This document shows positions 26,671 through 34,842 of a stretch of DNA of 41,161 nucleotides, in pieces. Numbering within the stretch: position 1 is the stretch's first letter; each line of letters begins with the position of its first letter. The notes below the pieces were generated by a model that worked only from the letters and a program-made list of their open reading frames with translations, ran no database searches and was not told the DNA's origin. Both the position numbers and the translations under genes were made by a program. This DNA is from DAOPXV01 sp035352535 (GTDB lineage Bacteria; Muiribacteriota; UBA9980), in assembly GCA_964545075.1 (NCBI GenBank), contig CAZJFS010000021.1, positions 1-41,161 of the forward strand. Direction: 5' to 3'.

Positions 26671-27918
26671 ATGAATAAAAATATCGACCATTTAAAGTGC
26701 GTTCTTTGCGGCAGGCGTTACGAGCCGGCCGAAGCCATGTACACATGTGAACAATGCGGCCCTTTCGGGCTTTTGAACGTGATATATAAATACGCCGAAA
26801 TAAAAAAAGATTTTGAAAAGAAGATCTCGAAGCCTCCGGCGCATAATGAAAACAATATCTGGCGCTATATCGACATTCTCCCGGTATCACCGGAAACGCC
26901 AAAAACGTCTCTGCGCGTGGGAATGACGCCTTATTACAAACCCGAAAGGCTCGCCAAATTCTTAAATCATGAAAACATCTTCATAAAAGACGACGGTCAG
27001 AACCCCACGGCTTCATTCAAGGACAGGGCTTCCGCCGTCGGCGTCTCGAAATCCTTCGAATTCAAAAAGGACATCATAACCTGCGCCTCGACGGGAAACG
27101 CGGCTTCCTCGCTTTCAGGCATATGCGCCCAGATGGGAATAAAAACTTATATTTTCGTCCCGAAGACCGCGCCGATCGCGAAGGTCGCCCAGCTCCTTCT
27201 TTTCGGAGCGAATGTTTTAATGGTCGACGGAAATTACGACCAGGCGTTCGACCTGTGCATGGAGGCATCGAAGGAATTCGGCTGGTACAACCGTAACACC
27301 GGCTATAACCCTTACCTGCTCGAAGGCAAGAAAACCTGCGCGCTTGAAATATTCGAGCAGTCCGGACGCAAGCTTCCCGACTACGTTTTCGTATCGGTAG
27401 GCGATGGATGCATCATCGGCGGCATTTATAAAGGATTTTACGATCTCATGAGCCTCGGGCTCATTGAAAAGGTTCCAAAGCTCATAGGCGTTCAGGCTGA
27501 AGGCTCGAACCCGTTCGTGCGCGCCTTCAAAAACAATAAAAGCAGGCAGCTCGTCGATATGATCCCCGAAACGGTCGCGGATTCGATATCAGTCGGCATT
27601 CCGCGCGCCTCGCATCAGGGCCTTAACGCCGTCTACGCTTCAGAAGGCGAATTCATCGACGTTACCGACGCCGAAATACTCGACGCTCTTAAAACTCTTC
27701 CAAAATATTCCGGCGTTTTCGCCGAACCGGCCGGAGTAACCGGTTTCGCCGGATTCGTAAAAATGAAAAAAGAGAACAGGATGCCTCAGAACGCGTCCGT
27801 TGCCATCGTCGTCACCGGAAACGGCCTCAAGGATATAAACACCGCCATTTCCTGCACTACAAAACCGCCGGTGGTCGAGCCAAGCCTCGCTTCCGTAAAA
27901 AAAGCGTTAAAAATGTAA
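26671..27918 (+). CDS. Threonine-synthase-like PLP enzyme with N-terminal zinc ribbon
   Basis: 415 residues. N-terminal CVLCGRRY and CEQCG form a C-x2-C ... C-x2-C zinc-ribbon-like motif (about residues 9-31). The fold-II PLP domain follows with K117 in NPTASFKDRAS, CASTGNAASS, and PVTGNGL-type phosphate loop IVVTGNGLKDIN near the end. This is the second threonine synthase homologue here; the first (12177-13229) is inside the thr operon. Either it is a second threonine synthase or a paralogue acting on another substrate. Its location before a molybdenum-hydroxylase cluster suggests specialisation but does not prove it. GAGGGT (26658-26663) supports the ATG at 26671 over 26656. Confidence 0.8.
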   Translation: MNKNIDHLKCVLCGRRYEPAEAMYTCEQCGPFGLLNVIYKYAEIKKDFEKKISKPPAHNENNIWRYIDILPVSPETPKTSLRVGMTPYYKPERLAKFLNHENIFIKDDGQNPTASFKDRASAVGVSKSFEFKKDIITCASTGNAASSLSGICAQMGIKTYIFVPKTAPIAKVAQLLLFGANVLMVDGNYDQAFDLCMEASKEFGWYNRNTGYNPYLLEGKKTCALEIFEQSGRKLPDYVFVSVGDGCIIGGIYKGFYDLMSLGLIEKVPKLIGVQAEGSNPFVRAFKNNKSRQLVDMIPETVADSISVGIPRASHQGLNAVYASEGEFIDVTDAEILDALKTLPKYSGVFAEPAGVTGFAGFVKMKKENRMPQNASVAIVVTGNGLKDINTAISCTTKPPVVEPSLASVKKALKM

Positions 27919-27927
27919 AAAGTCAAA

Positions 27928-27962
27928 TTTATCTTGCCGCGAACGCGGCTATAAAAGATAAA
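27928..27962 (+). other. Intercistronic hairpin before the ECF S-component gene
   Basis: GCCGC (27936-27940) pairs with GCGGC (27945-27949), loop GAAC. The outer TTTATCTT (27928-27935) pairs with AAGATAAA (27955-27962) across a small bulge. There is no T run, so a processing or stability element is more likely than a terminator. Confidence 0.5.
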
Positions 27963-27988
27963 AATATAACTGGAATAGAGATAGTGAA

Positions 27989-28495
27989 ATGAACCATAAA
28001 AAAGCTATATTAACGGGCGTCATCACTGCCCTTACCGCGGTGGTGACGCGCGTCATTCAAATCCCCACTCCCCTGACCGGCGGATACGTAAACCTGGGAG
28101 ATATCATAATAATATTTTCCGGTTTTTATCTCGGTTCAAGAACTGGCGCTTTCATTGGCGGCATCGGCTCAGCCATGGCCGATATTTTAAGCGGATATCC
28201 CTTCTATTTCATGACGCTTATCATAAAAGGACTCGAGGGAGCCATGGCGGGCCTTCCGATATTTTCATACCGGGAAGATAAAAACGAAGCTGAAAACGAA
28301 GCGCGGCTGCTTTCAGCCGGAGTCTGCGCGGCCCTTTTTATGGTCGCCGGCTATTTTCTGATGCAGATATTCGTTTTCGGAATACCTAAAGCGCTCTCTT
28401 CTCTTATACCGAACGTCATACAGGGGGCCGCCGGAATTTTCGGCGCGCTGCTACTCTTCAGGAAAAAGATTGGGCGACACATCAGCCAAAAATAA
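27989..28495 (+). CDS. ECF transporter S component
   Basis: 168 residues with about five or six transmembrane helices, the size of an ECF substrate-binding S component. The segment TRVIQIPTPLTGGYVNLGDIII followed by FYLGSRTGAFIGGIGSAMADIL is typical of the riboflavin-type ECF-S family. The A (ATPase) and T subunits are not in the window, so it would share a group-II ECF module elsewhere. Substrate cannot be read from sequence; a vitamin, or a substrate of the adjacent molybdenum hydroxylase, are both possible. The ribosome binding site is weak. Confidence 0.8.
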   Translation: MNHKKAILTGVITALTAVVTRVIQIPTPLTGGYVNLGDIIIIFSGFYLGSRTGAFIGGIGSAMADILSGYPFYFMTLIIKGLEGAMAGLPIFSYREDKNEAENEARLLSAGVCAALFMVAGYFLMQIFVFGIPKALSSLIPNVIQGAAGIFGALLLFRKKIGRHISQK

Positions 28496-28512
28496 GAAGA
28501 ACTGGTGAATAA

Positions 28513-29181
28513 ATGAATAAAATCATAGCCTCCGCATACAAAAGACCAGACGAATTATTCGGGCTGGTCCTCGCGGCCGGTGAAAGTTCCCGCATGGGCA
28601 CTGAAAAACAGCTTCTCACATACCGCGGCCGGACCTTTATCGAGCGCGCGATCGACGGGTTTATTCATGCCGGCATAAAGAGCATAGCGGTCGTTCTGGG
28701 TCACAAATACGAGCTCATGAAATCGCGCCTGAAAACGTCATACCCGCCAGCCATTTTAACCATGTCTGATACCGAAATAATATTCGCGGAGAACGCTTCC
28801 TACAAACTGGGTCAATTTTCTTCAATAAGGCGCGGAATTTCGGCAGTTTGCGAAAAAAAATCCGTTGATTTTTATTCCGGTTTTATGATACAATTAATAG
28901 ATCGTCCGACGGTTGAACCGGAAACTTTTAAAAAATTGAAAGAGGAATTTTTAAATTCACCCAAAAGCATCGTAATTCCTTCTTTTGAAATGCACAGGGG
29001 CCATCCGGTTTGCATATCGTCCGCATACATCGGAAAAATATTAGAACTCGCGGATACTTCTTCGCTTCGTGAAATTATTAATAGCAACAACGAAGATATA
29101 GCTTACCTCAACGTTTGCGATCCGGGGATAATCTTAAACATCGACACGCCCGGCGAGTATGAGAAAATCAAAGGAGCTTGA
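28513..29181 (+). CDS. mocA: MocA-like molybdenum cofactor cytidylyltransferase
   Basis: 222 residues. The nucleotidyltransferase motif LAAGESSRMGTEKQLL is near the N-terminus, IQLIDRPTV is the metal-binding/LVDxP-like motif, and HRGHPVCIS resembles the GHPV motif of the MobA/MocA family. The protein would add CMP (MocA) or GMP (MobA) to molybdopterin. Position beside a xanthine-dehydrogenase-type enzyme favours MocA, since that family uses the cytosine dinucleotide or the plain cofactor. Its stop lies one base before the ATG of the Mo subunit. Confidence 0.85.
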   Translation: MNKIIASAYKRPDELFGLVLAAGESSRMGTEKQLLTYRGRTFIERAIDGFIHAGIKSIAVVLGHKYELMKSRLKTSYPPAILTMSDTEIIFAENASYKLGQFSSIRRGISAVCEKKSVDFYSGFMIQLIDRPTVEPETFKKLKEEFLNSPKSIVIPSFEMHRGHPVCISSAYIGKILELADTSSLREIINSNNEDIAYLNVCDPGIILNIDTPGEYEKIKGA

Positions 29182-29182
29182 A

Positions 29183-31519
29183 ATGAGAGGAAAAAAAGAG
29201 AGCCTTTATTCAGTGGTAGGTAAAACGGTCGACAAAATAGACGCCTACGACAAGATCGCAGGCATCGCGAAATACGTCGACGACCTGTCTTTCGACGGCA
29301 TGCTTCACGCCAAGATGGTCTATTCGAAAATACCTTCTGGAAAAATACTTAGCATAAACAAAAAAAAGGCGCTTGAATTACCCGGCGTGGAAGCTGTTTT
29401 AACCGCCGATGATATAACCGGCCTTAATAAAATAGGTTGCGTCGTCGATGATCAGCCGCTTTTCGCTAAAGAATACGTACGTTTCGTTGGCGAACAGATA
29501 GCCCTTGTAGTCGCAAGCACGAGACGCATAGCCGAACAGGGCGCCGAGCTCGTAGAGATCGCATACGAACAATACGAACCGGTCCTGACCGTCGAAGAAT
29601 CTTTCGATGAAAAGAAAAAGGTCCACCCAAAAGGCAACACCCTCTGCCATTATAAGGTCAGAAAAGGCGAGAATATCGATGATGCCTTTAAAAAATCCTT
29701 CAAAGTTTTTGAAAAAACATTCACCATAAATTATCAGGAGCACCTCTACCTTGAAACGCAGGGCTGCATAGGCGTTCCGGCCGGAAATGACGGCGTCACC
29801 GTGTACGCGAGCATTCAGTGTCCGTTCTACGTTCAGGGCGCGGTTTCCACGACCCTCGGAATTCCTCTGTCACAGGCTCGCGTCGTACAATGCGCTGTCG
29901 GCGGCGGTTTCGGCGGCAAGGAAGACGTCCCTTCGGAATATGCGGCCAAAGCGGCGCTCGCGGCTTTCATCCTGAAAAAACCCGTGAAATTGATACTCGA
30001 CCGCGGCGAAGACCTTATGATCTCGTCGAAACGCCATCCGATGAAAATGGAATATAAGGTCGGCATTACGAAAAAAGGCAGGATAAACGCGCTGAAAGTG
30101 AAAGTTTTAGGCGATTGCGGAGCGTACACGACCATGTCCACGATAGTCCTTTTCAGGACATCCGTTCATTTCGGCGGCCCTTACGTTATACCTAACGTCT
30201 GCGGCGACATCGTCGGTTTGTATACGAACAAAGTTCCGTGCAGCGCATACCGCGGATTCGGAACTCCTCAGGTTATCTACGCTATGGAATCGATGATCAA
30301 TATCATATGCAACGAAATGGGTTACGACCCATTCGAATTCAGAAAAAACAACGCGGTGAAAAAAGGGGCGCTCACAGTAAGCAGCCACAAAATCAAGGAA
30401 TCCTGCGGCCTCATCGAAACCATCGACAAAGCTAAAAAAGAGAGCGATTACGACAAGCGCCGCAAGGAATTCGAAAAATGGAACGCGGACGCGACGCGCA
30501 AAACGTTCAAGGGCCTTGGCGTATCATCGATATTCTACGGAATGAATCTCGGCGCGAAAGGCTGGTTCATGGACAAGGCCGGCTCCCACGTCCAGATCTG
30601 GAAAGACGGATCGGTCACGCTATGCGTCGGAAACGTCGACATGGGTCAGGGCGCGCTCACCGTTCTCGCGCAGATCGCATCCGAAGCGCTCGGATGCGAG
30701 ATCACGGCCATCAATTTTAAAAACGTCGACACAAATATAATTCCCGACTCGGGCCCGACGGTCGCTTCGAGAACGACCGTCATGAGCGGCAACGCTATTT
30801 TAGACGCGGCCAATAAACTGCGCCAGAAACTCATAGCGCAGGCATCGGAAATGCTTAAGATCAAGCCCGCGCAGGTAATGGCGAAACACAATAAATTTTA
30901 CAACATCAAGGACAGCCGCAACGCCGTGACATTCCAGGAAGTCGTAAAAAAATGCTACATGGAAAATATAGGGCTTTCCGAAATGGGTTTCTACGTATCG
31001 CCCAAGACCGACTATAACCTGGAAACCGGCCAGGGTGAACCATATTATGTATATTCATACGCCACTTCCGTCTCTGAGGTCGAAGTCGACAGAAGGACGG
31101 GCGAAACGCGAGTAAATAAAATAACGTCCGTACATGATGTCGGCCAGGTAGTGAATCCGGCGCTCTGCGCGGCTCAGGTAGAAGGCGGCGCGGCTCAGGG
31201 CCTGGGCTACGCCATAATGGAAAACCTTGTCAGCGAAAAAGGATATATTAAATCCCTCGGCCTTTCGACTTATACGGCGCCGACGGTAATGGACATGCCT
31301 GAAGTCAAATCGTTCTTCGTCGAGGAAAAATCCAAGGACGGTCCCTACGGCGCAAAAGGCCTCGGCGAGCCTTCGCTCATGCCCATAGTCGCGGCGGTCG
31401 CGAACGGCATATCAAACGCGTGCGGCCACCAGTTCGGCCACGTTCCCGTGCTTCCTGAAAAAATATGGGAAGCGCTTGAAAGCAAAAGAAATTCAGAAAA
31501 CAAAAGCGAGGTAAAATAA
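29183..31519 (+). CDS. xdhA: Molybdenum hydroxylase large (Mo-binding) subunit, xanthine dehydrogenase family
   Basis: 778 residues, the expected size. Start is ATG 29183 with AAGGAG 6 bases before; an upstream frame start at 29159 lies inside mocA. Signatures are GGGFGGK at 240-246, R357 in SAYRGFGTPQ (substrate arginine of xanthine oxidases), GNVDMGQGA, and E729 in KGLGEPSL, matching the catalytic glutamate. The enzyme hydroxylates a purine or other N-heterocycle by inserting water-derived oxygen. Xanthine is the default guess. The first subunit of a Mo-2Fe2S-FAD triad, adjoining the next subunit with no gap. Confidence 0.93.
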   Translation: MRGKKESLYSVVGKTVDKIDAYDKIAGIAKYVDDLSFDGMLHAKMVYSKIPSGKILSINKKKALELPGVEAVLTADDITGLNKIGCVVDDQPLFAKEYVRFVGEQIALVVASTRRIAEQGAELVEIAYEQYEPVLTVEESFDEKKKVHPKGNTLCHYKVRKGENIDDAFKKSFKVFEKTFTINYQEHLYLETQGCIGVPAGNDGVTVYASIQCPFYVQGAVSTTLGIPLSQARVVQCAVGGGFGGKEDVPSEYAAKAALAAFILKKPVKLILDRGEDLMISSKRHPMKMEYKVGITKKGRINALKVKVLGDCGAYTTMSTIVLFRTSVHFGGPYVIPNVCGDIVGLYTNKVPCSAYRGFGTPQVIYAMESMINIICNEMGYDPFEFRKNNAVKKGALTVSSHKIKESCGLIETIDKAKKESDYDKRRKEFEKWNADATRKTFKGLGVSSIFYGMNLGAKGWFMDKAGSHVQIWKDGSVTLCVGNVDMGQGALTVLAQIASEALGCEITAINFKNVDTNIIPDSGPTVASRTTVMSGNAILDAANKLRQKLIAQASEMLKIKPAQVMAKHNKFYNIKDSRNAVTFQEVVKKCYMENIGLSEMGFYVSPKTDYNLETGQGEPYYVYSYATSVSEVEVDRRTGETRVNKITSVHDVGQVVNPALCAAQVEGGAAQGLGYAIMENLVSEKGYIKSLGLSTYTAPTVMDMPEVKSFFVEEKSKDGPYGAKGLGEPSLMPIVAAVANGISNACGHQFGHVPVLPEKIWEALESKRNSENKSEVK

Positions 31520-32032
31520 ATGCCGTTCAAAAACTTTTCCGAAGAAAACGCGAAACCGTTCGAAACGGTCGCCGTAAAATTCAAAGTTAACGACGAAGAT
31601 ATTTCGCTTAACGTTCCGTGCCATTATACGCTCCTGGATATTTTAAGATACGAGCTCCGGCTCACCGGCTCGAAGGAAGGATGCGGCATGGGCGAGTGCG
31701 GCGCCTGCACAGTTATAATGGACGGCGATATCGTCGCGTCGTGCCTCGTGCTGTGCACATCGCTCACCGGAAAAAAAGTGCTGACGATAGAAGGCATTAA
31801 ATCCGATGAAAAAGCTAAGCCTATAATCGACGCCTTCATAAAAGCAACCGCCGTTCAATGCGGCTTCTGCACGCCCGGAATGGTCGTCTCATCGTACGCG
31901 CTTCTGAAAAAGCACAAAAATCCTACGAATGAACAGATAATGGAGGGCCTTTCAGGCAACCTCTGCCGCTGCACCGGATATGTCAGAATAGTCGACGCGA
32001 TACATGAAGCCGCGAAAGAATTAAATAAGTAA
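31520..32032 (+). CDS. xdhC: Molybdenum hydroxylase 2Fe-2S subunit
   Basis: 170 residues with two iron-sulfur motifs: a plant-ferredoxin-type cluster in GCGMGECGACTV with a later Cys, and CGFCTPGMV ... NLCRCTGY for the second. It carries electrons from the Mo site to FAD. Its symbol here follows E. coli naming and is not the XdhC/CoxI accessory protein described at 32920. The start directly follows the Mo subunit's stop, with GAGG about 8 bases upstream. FAD-subunit gene follows after 15 bases. Confidence 0.94.
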   Translation: MPFKNFSEENAKPFETVAVKFKVNDEDISLNVPCHYTLLDILRYELRLTGSKEGCGMGECGACTVIMDGDIVASCLVLCTSLTGKKVLTIEGIKSDEKAKPIIDAFIKATAVQCGFCTPGMVVSSYALLKKHKNPTNEQIMEGLSGNLCRCTGYVRIVDAIHEAAKELNK

Positions 32033-32047
32033 GGAGAGAGGCAGTAT

Positions 32048-32920
32048 ATGCTTAGAAATTTTAAAGTCCTCACGCCGTCATCATTAAACGAAACGCTATA
32101 CGTCATAAACAGCCTCAAGGAACCCTACAGGTTCTTATGCGGCGGCACCGACGTCCTGGTGCGCCTCAAGGACAATCCCAACTATACGAAAGTTTTAGTC
32201 GATATATCCAGGCTCTCCGAGCTTTCAAAGATCGAGGAGCACAAAAGCACTTACATAATCGGAGCCACGGCGAAGCACTTGCAGGTCCTTGCTTATGAGC
32301 CTTTCAAGAAAAATTACGCCGCGATTACCGACGCCGTCTCGGTTATCGGTTCGCCTCAGATACGCGCCCTAGGAACGATCGGCGGCAACATAGGAAACGC
32401 CTCGCCGGCCGGCGACAGCATTGCGGCCCTTATGGCATTTGACGCTGAAATCGAAACGCGCTCGGTTGATTCCAACCGCAAGATCATGCTTTCGGATTTT
32501 TTTCTGGGACCCGGAAAAACCGTCCTTGCGCCTAACGAGATCATAACGAAGATCATCATCCCCAAATTCGAGAATTACAGATCTGCATGGATGCGCCTCG
32601 GCCAGCGTAAGGGCATGGCCATATCGAAGGTGTCGGCTGCCGTTTCGCTTCATTACGAAAAGCATTCGAACGGTTCGCTGAAATTAAACGACATCAAAAT
32701 AGCTCTCGGTTCGGTCGCCCCGCGCGTCATCAGGGCGGTAAAAACTGAAAAATTCATGCTTTTGAAACAGACCATAAATAAAAACATGATAAATGAAGCC
32801 ACTGAAATGCTTCTCGCCGAGGTCAGCCCGATCACGGACGTGCGTTCCGATGAAAAATACAGGCGCGCTATGTGCGGAGAATTATTCCGCGAAATTATAG
32901 AGAAACTGGTGTTGAAATAA
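32048..32920 (+). CDS. xdhB: Molybdenum hydroxylase FAD-binding subunit
   Basis: 290 residues of the FAD-binding (CoxM/XdhB) family. CGGTDVLVRLKD, IGATAKHLQV, and IGSPQIRALGTIGGNIGNAS-PAGDS are the characteristic FAD-contact segments. It oxidises the iron-sulfur subunit and passes electrons to NAD+ or another acceptor. A purine-rich AAGGAGAGAGG ribosome site lies before the ATG. Its TAA overlaps the next gene's ATG by one base (TAATG). Confidence 0.94.
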   Translation: MLRNFKVLTPSSLNETLYVINSLKEPYRFLCGGTDVLVRLKDNPNYTKVLVDISRLSELSKIEEHKSTYIIGATAKHLQVLAYEPFKKNYAAITDAVSVIGSPQIRALGTIGGNIGNASPAGDSIAALMAFDAEIETRSVDSNRKIMLSDFFLGPGKTVLAPNEIITKIIIPKFENYRSAWMRLGQRKGMAISKVSAAVSLHYEKHSNGSLKLNDIKIALGSVAPRVIRAVKTEKFMLLKQTINKNMINEATEMLLAEVSPITDVRSDEKYRRAMCGELFREIIEKLVLK

Positions 32921-33750
32921 TGGAACTTAACGAGATTTATAACGAAATATCCAGACTCAAATCGGAAGGCGCGGCCTTCACGCTCGTGACGGTAATCGAA
33001 AGCGAAGGCTCGACGCCACGAAAAATAGGTTCTAAAATGGTCGTGCGCCCCGACGGTTCGATAATCGGCACCATAGGCGGCGGACCGCTCGAACATGAAG
33101 CGGCGAAAAAAGCGGTCGAAGCCCTGAAAAAAAACGAATGTCAGAGAATACGCTTCGATCTGGCCGAACTTCTTCTTTCATGCGGCGGTTCGGTTGAAAT
33201 ATTCCTGGAGCCGCATATGTCTTCGGCGCGCGCGATCATATTCGGCGGCGGGCACATTGCCCACAAACTCGCGCCGCTTTTAAGAACTCTAGATTTTTTC
33301 GTGACGGTCGTCGACGATCGTCCTGAGTATCTGGGTCAGGACCGCTTCCCGAACTGCAAAACGGTCGAGATTTCCGGATACGAACCGGCCGACCTTTCGG
33401 GCTCCGCGGACCTGTTAAAGCTTTCGCCCGCCGATTACATGATAATCGTGACGCGCGGCCACGAATATTCGGACGGCAAGGTTTTAAATTTCATTCTGGA
33501 AAGTCTCGAGGAATTCGCTTATATCGGCATGATCGGTTCCCGCTCAAAAGTAGCGGCATGCATGAAAGAGCTTCTTGAAAAAGGGCATCCGGAATCCAAA
33601 TTAAAACGCGTGTTCGCGCCCATAGGGCTCGATCTTGGCGGCGAAACGCCCGCCGAAATAGCCGTTTCCATAGCGGCTGAAATACTGAATGTAAAATACG
33701 CAAGCGATGGTAAGCATGTCAGCAATAAAAAGGGTTTTTTTAATAATTAA
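32920..33750 (+). CDS. XdhC/CoxI-family molybdenum cofactor maturation protein
   Basis: 276 residues. GSTPRKIGSKMVVRPDGS-IGTIGGG lies near the N-terminus; a Rossmann-like C-terminal part has IIFGGGHIAHKLAPLL and VVDDRPEY; RGHEYSDG; and IGMIGSRSKVA and APIGLDLGGETPAEIA are all typical of the family. XdhC binds and sulfurates the molybdenum cofactor before insertion into xanthine dehydrogenase. Start is ATG 32920, overlapping the previous stop; an earlier frame opening at 32872 lies inside xdhB. Next gene nadK starts inside its last 45 bases. Confidence 0.93.
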   Translation: MELNEIYNEISRLKSEGAAFTLVTVIESEGSTPRKIGSKMVVRPDGSIIGTIGGGPLEHEAAKKAVEALKKNECQRIRFDLAELLLSCGGSVEIFLEPHMSSARAIIFGGGHIAHKLAPLLRTLDFFVTVVDDRPEYLGQDRFPNCKTVEISGYEPADLSGSADLLKLSPADYMIIVTRGHEYSDGKVLNFILESLEEFAYIGMIGSRSKVAACMKELLEKGHPESKLKRVFAPIGLDLGGETPAEIAVSIAAEILNVKYASDGKHVSNKKGFFNN

Positions 33751-34615
33751 CCCTAAAAGAATTGAAAAATTCGCCTATCTCAAGGATATAATATCGCTCA
33801 TCAGTCAAAACGGTTCGCAGATATTCGCGGACGGCGCGACGGCTAGCTTTCTGGCATCGCAGAAGATATGCGGCGACGGCGAAGTACGGGCGATCGAACA
33901 GCACGATTTCATTAAAGAAAAGATCGGACTGGCGATCGTCCTCGGCGGCGACGGCACCATACTTTCAGCGGCGCGCGCCGTATCGGAACACAACATTCCA
34001 ATACTCGGCATAAACCTTGGGAACCTTGGATTTCTCGCCGAAGTAATGCCGGAAGACTATAAAGATTCCATAAACAGAATATTCAAAAAAGATGATTATT
34101 CAGTCGAGCGGCGCCTCATGATAAAATGCGAGGTCGAGCGCGCGAAAAAGATCGTCGCCACATTTTACGCATTGAACGAGATCGTCATAAGACGCGAATC
34201 ATCCTCAAAAATGAATATTTCAGAAGTGTTCATAGACGGAAAGTTCGTCGACAAATACTGCGGCGACGGCCTCATAATTTCAACGCCGACGGGTTCGACC
34301 GCGTATTCGCTTTCATGCGGCGGGCCTATTTTATCGCCCGAGCTTCCCGCGTTTTTACTCATTCCGATATCCGCGTTCACGCTGGCTTCGAGGCCGCTCA
34401 TAGTACCCGAAACGGTAAAAATCAAGGTCAACGAAAAATCAGACTGGGCATCGTCGGTTTCGACCGACGGCCAGCAGTCGTTCATGCTTCAAAAGGAAGA
34501 CGCGATATACTTTTCGCGCTCGCCATATCACGCCAGCCTCATAAAATTCGATGAGAACAATTTTTTCGACATCCTGCGCACCAAGCTCGGCTGGGGTAAT
34601 TTTCACAAAAATTAA
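33716..34615 (+). CDS. nadK: NAD kinase
   Basis: Converts NAD to NADP; 299 residues from ATG 33716, or 302 from ATG 33707, and the weak upstream sequence does not decide between them. Motifs are GGDGT (77-81), LNEIVIRR, and STPTGSTAYSLSCGGP, all diagnostic. The start lies 35-44 bases inside the XdhC/CoxI gene in another frame, so it is translationally coupled to the molybdenum-hydroxylase cluster. It is the last plus-strand gene of the run. No convincing terminator was seen after it. Confidence 0.96.
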   Translation: MSAIKRVFLIINPKRIEKFAYLKDIISLISQNGSQIFADGATASFLASQKICGDGEVRAIEQHDFIKEKIGLAIVLGGDGTILSAARAVSEHNIPILGINLGNLGFLAEVMPEDYKDSINRIFKKDDYSVERRLMIKCEVERAKKIVATFYALNEIVIRRESSSKMNISEVFIDGKFVDKYCGDGLIISTPTGSTAYSLSCGGPILSPELPAFLLIPISAFTLASRPLIVPETVKIKVNEKSDWASSVSTDGQQSFMLQKEDAIYFSRSPYHASLIKFDENNFFDILRTKLGWGNFHKN

Positions 34616-34624
34616 AATTACGGT

Positions 34625-34795
34625 TTAATCATTTCGGCCGTGTTTTTCAGCCCTGGCGTATTGTTTTTCCGCTTCATCGCTTCTAACAAGTTTTTCAAGA
34701 ACAACGCCCGGCTTATAACGGTACTTCGAGATATCGGACTTTAACGCTTTAGCTTTTTCAAATTGCGCCGGCGCCTCGCCATATTCGTCTTCCAT
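34625..34795 (-). pseudogene. TPR-like coding remnant or small protein
   Basis: A minus-strand frame open from about 34840 and stopping at 34625-34627 reads like a TPR-type C-terminus: GPVAKYYRSGRALGMEDEYG then APAQFEKAKALKSDISKY and EAEKQYARAEKHGRND. From the only ATG (34795) it gives 56 residues. No convincing ribosome binding site precedes it, and a stop lies in frame near 34842. Composition is like real protein, so it may be the eroded end of a gene rather than an intact one. Confidence 0.45.
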
Positions 34796-34842
34796 CCCGA
34801 GAGCGCGCCCCGACCGATAATATTTCGCGACCGGGCCGCCCG

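Noticed and set aside
29159..29182. Upstream start for the Mo subunit overlapping mocA
   Set aside because: ATG 29183 has AAGGAG at ideal spacing; the earlier start lies inside mocA without a ribosome site.
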